Assembly: GCA_035610835.1 (NCBI GenBank)
Contig: CM069452.1
Coordinates: forward strand, 66,932,919-66,996,918
DNA from: Ophiura sarsii
Taxonomy: Eukaryota > Echinodermata > Ophiuroidea > Amphilepidida > Ophiuridae
Length of the DNA stretch: 64,000 bases
Reading direction: 5' to 3'
The notes beneath the pieces are model-generated. The model was not told the origin of the DNA, ran no database searches, and was given only the letters and a program-made list of their open reading frames with translations. Positions 58,501-64,000 of the stretch are shown one piece after another (positions within the stretch are counted from its first letter, which is position 1; each line of letters begins with the position of its first letter). The translations under genes and the position numbers were made by a program.

Positions 58501-61500
58501 CCCATAGAAAGTTTTTTCCCTTCGATAACATGTTTACTTTTCCCAAAACAATCACATTTCCCCCAAAATGATGTTTTTTGAAAAAGTGTCACTTTTCAAG
58601 ATCCTATACAAGAAAGTTATAAAATATCTCCAGTGGTTTTTTTAATCCATTGCAATTGTCTTTAGTTTCAATTTCAAGAAAGTCTCTACTTCCTTTAGCT
58701 GGTCTTTATTTGAAATAAAAAATAAAATGATTTTGTTCATGCATAACTAGCCAATATTGTCCACCATTAACATCAATAACTTTCCTGCATCGGTGAAAAG
58801 TGCCACTTTTCGGAAAACATCATTTTGGGGAAATGAGACTGTTTTGGGAGTCTCATGCGAAAGTATGCATGCGAAAAGCGTACCATGTAAGAGCTGTAGG
58901 TGGTATATGACCTTTAGCAAGTTTAGTGGCTAATTATGTTGGATCTATGACATGTTCTTGGATCAATTTACCCAAGAAACGATATGTCACTGTCCAACCC
59001 ACCCAGGATCAATAGGTCCAAATCCTAAGAACAAATCTGAAACTTTCCAATATCGAACAAATCTCCAGGATCAGCGGAGCAATTAATCACGTTCCTTCAA
59101 AAAATTCCCAAATTGAACAATAACCCAAATCATTGAACCAACTCCTCTGATCTAATCTTAAACTTGCAAATTTAAACCATACTCCCGCGATCAATCAATC
59201 AGCTACCATGGTTACCCAAGAGCCAATCAAACACTTTAAAAATTGAACAACAATGATCTAGGTTCAATCGACCAAGTGTCTAAAAATTGAAGAATTATAC
59301 TCTACCTGAATGTAATGAATACCAGTGGGTTAAACGTTAACGACATACAAAACACCCCTACGGCTCCAAGGATCATCGCTATCGTCAGTTGTTTTGTAGT
59401 ATCGCAGCTATCCCGACATAGACCGGACGCAGCCGTGTCGTCGTCGTCGGTGAGACCGGACGCTGCCGTGTCGGCGTCGTCGGTGATTGCATTACCATCA
59501 GAAGAGTTGGTGGTTGTTGACACAGCATCAACGCATGAACAACCACTGTATTGCTGAAATATGACAAAACGTGAGATCAGATTTTTTTTTTCAACAACAA
59601 AATACGGAGATCATGGCTTGTCATGAAAACCTCAGATATCAGCTTTCATTGGAGTTAAAGATTTTAAAGCTTTTTTTGAAGTATGTCGGTCACGGCGTGC
59701 TTTAACTTTCACTTAGCGTCTGCAGACGACATTCCAAAAATTTACAAAATGACGGGAAGAATTTGATTTGATATTATTTGGTTCCTACGACCCTGGATAA
59801 CCCAATAAGCTTATTAGCTTATTTCCATTGGGTCCGTTAGATGTGTGAACCGATACAGACCGGGATGATCCCCTACTCTTTACGAAAGAGTCTGTAACCT
59901 TTTAATGTGCTCGGGTATTGCTCTTCCGATGCACGGGACCACCATTTATACGTGACTTCCGAACCACTGTTTTATGCTGCCATAAGGATACTAACAAATT
60001 GGCTGCAGCGGGGCTAGAACTCACAACCTTTGCATCGTGAGACCGGCATGCTATCCACTACACCACACGTGCTCTCAGTCTTGCAGTGGGGTACATACCA
60101 TTAGCGTTTTGTTGAATTGTGTACAACCCGCGTGACAAGGTGAGATGTAGGACACGTGATCCGCCCCGCAGACTGGTCGAAATATCTCGTCTGGACACGA
60201 GCATTCGCTGTTGCACTGCATCTGATGCGGTGATGACTTTGAGGTTGTGAGTTGAGGAGATAGTCCAGTTGGTCTGCGAATAGGTGGTCAAAACGTTTTT
60301 TTACATGACAGAACACGATATTCTATTATTAGAGGTAAATGACTGTGTATCAGTTTGTTTATTAGGGGGTATTTTGGAAATTATTAACATTTCAGTTTGG
60401 TAACGAGGAATTTCAAACGGTTGTAATTGCGAGGTCTTAAGAAGTTTGACAGAATCTAATAAATCAACTGATCGAAGACATTAAACCTAATTCAGAGACG
60501 TAATTCAATAGAGGTCGTCGGGCTTTCTCATGCGTAACTTATAACTATGTGTTTGTATAACATGATTTGAACCTGAATAATCCGCATTCACCTTAGCTAT
60601 ATTTGACATCAGCACACGGATGGGACCGAACTAAGGATTGCTCAGTTGTAGTTCATGTCCTGTGCATTTGTAATGGAGTTCCTTAGGCCGATGACCTCTA
60701 TTAAAGGTATATTATGTGATCTTTCCAGGGAACGCCCTCAACATCGGGGAAAAAATTGAAAGCAGATTTTCTTGCAGATTTACATTTCTGATCATAAATC
60801 AATTATTTTACAAGTCCACGTGACAAATCTACTGGGACCTGTTACTACTTGCCAACCGTTCACAAGCGGTTGAGTGACGCGCAATTAACAACACGCAGGC
60901 CAATGAACACAAGCGCGTGATCGTTCAAAACACGCACGACGCAGACGTCAGATTCGCGGCGTAATGTTCACCAATTGTACGTACAGATTCCATATAAGGA
61001 TCGCGGGTTTTTTTCTCAATAAATACGCTCAAGTTCGCAAAATAGTGGCCGTTGATTGGAACGCACCTGGCATGCATATTATTCAAATGCATATTCATAA
61101 CCTTATGAATATGCATGCAAGGTGGCCTCTGATAGGAGCGCACCTGGAATGCATATTCATAAAGTTATGAATACTACAGAATCCTACAGAAGGTGTCGAT
61201 ATCGGGATATCTACCTTGGATTACGGGTACAATGTACAAGAACTAATCGAATGTACATGTAGCCTATCATCTAAATGTATTAAAATGGGAACATGTCATC
61301 TTTTAATAGATCTGAAGAAGAAACACCATCCACTTGGACGTTGAATTTCTGACTGTTGCGGGACCAACACCAGTTGTTCCCACAAATTAATGTGACACGG
61401 CTGTTTATTTTGAATATTTTGAATATTAGATTATGACACATCACACTCGCTACAAAAATAACCTAGGTAGTCTCGAGCCTAATGTTATAAACGTATCCTC

Positions 61501-62925
61501 GACACTCAAACAATATCAGATAGTATGTCTGCTACATTTATAAGTGTCTGACAAGATATAAATCATCGAACTCACCGCGGAGTCCAAGCCACGTCATCCG
61601 ATAAAGTAGAGGTAGTGAACGCAGTCTCCATCGACTGTGATGGAGACTGGCTGTTGATACCGGCTATGGTCAGATTAGGACAACCTACGAACATTTGTCC
61701 AAAGACCGTGACCAGACCGACGATATGGCAGATGAATACAAATTTAGTGCATTGTTTCGTGTTGAGTTTGTACCGTCTACAAATTACAGCTGAGACAACC
61801 TGGGCAATCGACACAAGTGGGACCATGAGGCCGCCTGTGGGGAAAATTAGTATGCATCAAATAATTTGCTTCATTTCGAATCATGTAATGGTCTACTTAC
61901 TGAATATGTGCTATTGCATGTACATGTTGGGTGACCACAAACCATTGTTTATCTGCTGAAAGCACGTGGCAACATTAAGTGCGCCAATTTGTTGGACATT
62001 ACGGTACTGCTACAGTTGTGGTCTTGTGGACGAGCTATTAATCAGTAACCACAAGGCGAAGATACAACTTAATCAGTACGCTGAGGTCCCGAGTAATTGT
62101 GACAATAAATAAAAATCCTTTTACAATGGCGCCTGAGTAATGCTTTGCATTTGCATCATCCGTCATGAAAACCCTTACATACAACTGAAATGACACCAAT
62201 GAAATATTGCAAAGTTTGGAAAGATCTACTATAACCAATTTTCCTAAACTTTGGTACGATGGGTAATGCGGAATCCTATCCTGGCGTCATCGTATAGCGT
62301 ATAAGTATACGATAAAGTCACATTTACTCTGAAGTCAAGTGTATTGATTTTGACGCTTCGCCTATTCATTGCGGGATAAAAAGTATTACTCCAAATATTT
62401 TCCTCACAAAATTATACGGATTGAGGAGCTTCACCTTTGGCAGGATTTCACTAGACTGAATACTCCGTGTCGTACGTACGCTACGCTGTTGTAGAGAAGG
62501 CCCGCATTGTATCATGGATACGCCGACGATTGAGGGAGTGGTGGAGATAGGCTAGTGTTTCACTACTAGTAATATACAGTATAATTAATTCTCATGATCA
62601 AGCTTACGTGATACAATATCGCAAAGGAGAAATCGTAACAGAAAAACAAGAGTACGCATGTGCAGCAAAAGGCGTCACATATATAGCGGCGGAAGCATTC
62701 AGAGTGAATTCTAGTTAAACCCAGATAACCGACTAAAAAAATACTTTAAATAATACTTACCCATCAATAAGGCTGCGGTACCTGGGCTAGTTCCAAACTG
62801 GGTCTGAAGATATTTGATATGGAAAGTACTCTGGATCGCGCCTTGGGCAGTTTCAAAACTAGCACCCAAACAGAGAAACATTAAAGTGGAATTCTGAAAG
62901 AATCGCTTCAGTGTCAATATTACAC
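52505..62925 (-). CDS. SLCO-C (partial, 5' part outside window): diverged OATP/SLCO paralogue
   Basis: Seven exons equivalent to exons 4-10 of SLCO-A: 62761-62925, 61576-61834, 60099-60273, 59306-59553, 55650-55714, 54355-54557, 52505-52573 (1184 nt, 393 residues plus stop). Every junction is GT-AG and every phase equals that of the same intron in SLCO-A and B, so orthologous exon structure is certain even where the protein has diverged. Landmarks are YLQTQFG before an exon end, GCPNLTIAG in exon 5, the Kazal-like CNSECSC / RPVCGADHVSYIS / CHAGC in exon 6, FNPLVFITF in exon 7, DDRSVALGF in exon 8 and STCILWQVTCGKQGSCW in exon 9. The last exon encodes an acidic then basic tail ending KRKTPIN. 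Exon 7 is 78 nt longer than in SLCO-A because of an acidic insertion with an 11-residue tandem repeat. Exons 1-3 (N terminus, OATP signature) are not in the 1.1 kb left in the window. Confidence 0.9.
52751..53136. mobile_element. Fold-back MITE (TTAAAGGTATATTATGTGATC ends) in SLCO-C intron 9
   Basis: Left: ttaaaggtatattatgtgat-ctttccagggaacgccctca, cagattttcttgcagattta, catttctgatcataaatcgt. The right arm is the inverse to aggcatattatgtgat. Loop about 50 bp with a tcggatatccga palindrome. The two 60-70 codon ORFs are mirror artefacts. Confidence 0.85.
53318..53580. repeat. Fold-back repeat in SLCO-C intron 9
   Basis: Arms: gtacgtagcaaaat, gaaattgcatcatc, ttttggtgctcctctaggag, tagttttgacataaaaagtg, and their inverse copies (acatttttatgtcaaaacta, cgcccctagagaagtga, ggtgcaatttcatcat, ttttgctacgt). 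Arms about 115 bp. Confidence 0.65.
54825..55443. mobile_element. TIR element with TATGACGCACTATACGACCCC ends in SLCO-C intron 8
   Basis: Left gttgtatgacgcactatacg-accccgaggtgcgtca. Right is the inverse: tgacgcacctcccggggtcg-tatagtgcgccatacaac. Interior has many tgacgcac / tgacgg words. Non-coding. Confidence 0.85.
56108..56167 (+). repeat. GGCGGT/GGCGTT short tandem repeat
   Basis: About 60 bp of (ggcggtggc)n with ggcgtt variants in SLCO-C intron 7. Confidence 0.85.
57252..57503. mobile_element. piggyBac-like MITE, full-length copy with TTAA at both ends
   Basis: Starts ttaacactttccacgcggca and ends gccgcgtggaaagtgttaa. TIR 15 bp perfect, TTAA on both sides, the target site of piggyBac transposases. 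Length 252 bp. Best reference copy of the family in the window. In SLCO-C intron 7. Confidence 0.85.
57744..58087. mobile_element. TIR element with GCRTTCGAA ends and GGTTATCCGCC repeats
   Basis: Ends gcgttcgaatta and atttcgaatgc. Just inside are ctggcggataacc and ggtcatttcggatgaccgga-taacc. Five or more copies of ggttatccg(cc) in both orientations. Confidence 0.65.
58541..58850. repeat. Fold-back repeat in SLCO-C intron 7
   Basis: Left cccaaaacaatcacatttcc-cccaaaatgatgttttttga. Right is the inverse: ggaaaacatcattttgggga-aatgagactgttttggga. Loop about 200 bp. Confidence 0.65.
59701..59757. repeat. piggyBac-like MITE fragment
   Basis: cacttagcgtctgcagacgacattccaaaa..ttacaaaatg matches the left end of the family. 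Confidence 0.5.
59778..60080 (-). mobile_element. tRNA-derived SINE in SLCO-C intron 6
   Basis: The minus strand begins with a tRNA-like head: gtggtgtagtggatagcatg (box A), ccggtctcacgatgc (anticodon-arm region, Glu/Val-like) and gtgagttctagccccgctgc (box B). A body with agactctttcgtaaagagta (perfect hairpin) and a tail with aataagctaataagctta follow. Its head ends 19 bp from the exon 6 donor. Confidence 0.7.
60701..60800. mobile_element. Half copy of the 52751-53136 MITE in SLCO-C intron 5
   Basis: Bases 60701-60800 match the left arm of the element almost exactly, then similarity ends after gatcataaatc. Confidence 0.8.
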
Positions 62926-62972
62926 CTGTCAGATAAACAAAGACATAGAAGACACAGTAAAGGCTAGGCTTT

Positions 62973-63194
62973 ATGTTAAAACATTCTAACATTTCACAAA
63001 TTGTTTCAAAAATATCACAATTATTCAAGTTAAATACCATATTTGGAATCACCGTGTGAAATGCATTAAAATAAGTACAAACATGACTAGTATCGGTTAA
63101 GTAATCCTTGCGATAGACCTTGAAAATTGGGAAAAGTTTCTGAAAAATCTGTTTTGTATTTGGTAAAAGAAGTAGCCGCGTTGAAGGTGTTTAA
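62973..63194. mobile_element. piggyBac-like MITE copy in SLCO-C intron 3
   Basis: The body (atttggaatcaccgtgtgaa, atgcattaaaataagtacaa, cggttaagtaatccttgcga, gaaaaatctgttttgtattt) and right end agccgcgttgaaggtgttta are present. The left end is degraded. Confidence 0.7.
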
Positions 63195-63420
63195 ATGTTT
63201 TCTTCCTCAGTTTGACTATTGTATGCATTGTGAAAATATGAAAGTCACAATAGAGTATCCCTATGTTTTTCATTATGTTATATATACACTCATCATTGGC
63301 TTCGTCTGTCTTGAAAAGAAAATGATAGTGCACCCTATCCGGATTACAACAAATTAAGAAAAGTGCATAAACGTGACAAATACACATTGTATTAGACCTT
63401 GGAATTGATTCTACTTATTC

Positions 63421-63981
63421 CAAGAATCGGAATGGCCAAGGGAAGGATGATAGAACTCCAGGACCTATGGAATGACCGCAACCTCACAACAAACCTTAAA
63501 ACAAAGATTGTAAAAGCATTGGTATGGAGCGTGCTCCTTTACGGTCTGGAGGGATGGACTCTAATCAAAGCAGATTAAAATCGCATAATGGCTGCTGAAA
63601 TGTGGATCTGGAGAAGAATGTTAAGAGTTAACTGGAAGGAGAAAAGAACCAACATAAGTATCCTGAAAGAACTTGGTGTAAAGAGACAACTGCTAGGAGA
63701 GCTTATCAAAAGAAAGCTGGCCTACTTCGGGCACACCATTAGAGGCAGTGGTAGCTTACTGGCACTCTACATCATAGAAGGGAAAGTGGAAGGCAGCAGG
63801 AAAAGAGGTCGTCAAAGGAAACAATGGTTTGACAACATCAAGGAATGGACTGGTATGAGTCTTATAAAGGCCAAGCGTCTGGCACAAGACAGAGTAGCTT
63901 GGAGAAAGATGATCCGGAGATGTGATCGTATGGCAGCCAATCGTCATATCTGACGGAGGCCGAAGAAGAAGAAGAAGAAGA
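63421..63981 (+). pseudogene. LINE RT C-terminal fragment with GAA-repeat tail
   Basis: Plus-strand translation: LKTKIVKALVWSVLLYGLEGWTL, an in-frame TAA, then AAEMWIWRRMLRVNWKEKRTN, KRKLAYFGHTIRGSG, SRKRGRQRKQWFDNIKEWTG and QDRVAWRKMIRR to a TGA. These are the blocks after the RT domain of many non-LTR elements (YG.E.WTL, EMW.WRRMLR.W, GRQR.QW.DNI). A (gaa)n tail (63961-63980) closes the 3' end. 5'-truncated and inactive, lying upstream of SLCO-C exon 4 in the opposite orientation. Confidence 0.85.
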
Positions 63982-64000
63982 TTCCAAGATTAGACAGGCT

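Noticed and set aside
61615..61959. 114-codon ORF on plus
   Set aside because: Antisense shadow of SLCO-C exon 5.

Overview
The window is a gene-poor, repeat-rich stretch of animal nuclear DNA. It has spliced genes with GT-AG introns, a Pol III-type tRNA, LINE and Penelope-like retroelement remnants, and very many palindromic non-autonomous DNA elements. The frequent palindrome aggcct in taggccta-like contexts and the style of the repeats suggest a marine deuterostome, most likely an echinoderm; this is inference and nothing in the window proves it.

The only recognisable protein-coding genes are three members of one family, the organic anion transporting polypeptides (SLCO/OATP). SLCO-A lies on the plus strand (5986-14958, ten coding exons, 729 aa). 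SLCO-B lies on the minus strand (30635-21043, ten coding exons, about 724 aa). The two face each other tail to tail and are close paralogues: exon lengths and phases match and intron sequence is shared, so they come from an inverted segmental duplication. SLCO-C (minus strand, 62925-52505) is an older paralogue with the same exon phases; only its last seven exons are in the window and its 5' part runs off the right end. About 300 bp upstream of SLCO-A is a dead tandem copy of its promoter and exon 1 start.

Layout: 1-5250 holds four copies of one palindromic repeat family (one carrying an inserted tRNA-Asn-like gene), a 0.5 kb fold-back element and a poly-G-ended MITE. 5255-14958 is the pseudo-exon and SLCO-A. 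14959-21042 is the convergent intergenic region with fold-back elements, an element with a 10-bp target duplication and a LINE reverse transcriptase remnant. 21043-30635 is SLCO-B. 30904-52500 is a repeat-dominated gap with a Penelope-like element (RT plus GIY-YIG), a hAT-type MITE with an 8-bp target duplication, TTAA-flanked piggyBac-like MITEs, a tRNA-related repeat family and a 1.3 kb fold-back element carrying two inverted copies of a small exon-like sequence. 52505-64000 is SLCO-C with fold-back elements in its introns and a LINE 3' end at the right edge.

No bacterial-type system, CRISPR array or viral gene was found. The most unusual items are the fold-back element at 49188-50519, the hairpin array in an SLCO-A intron, the duplicated promoter/exon 1 of SLCO-A, the tandem splice donors of SLCO-B, and the exceptional density of palindromic elements and poly-G tracts.
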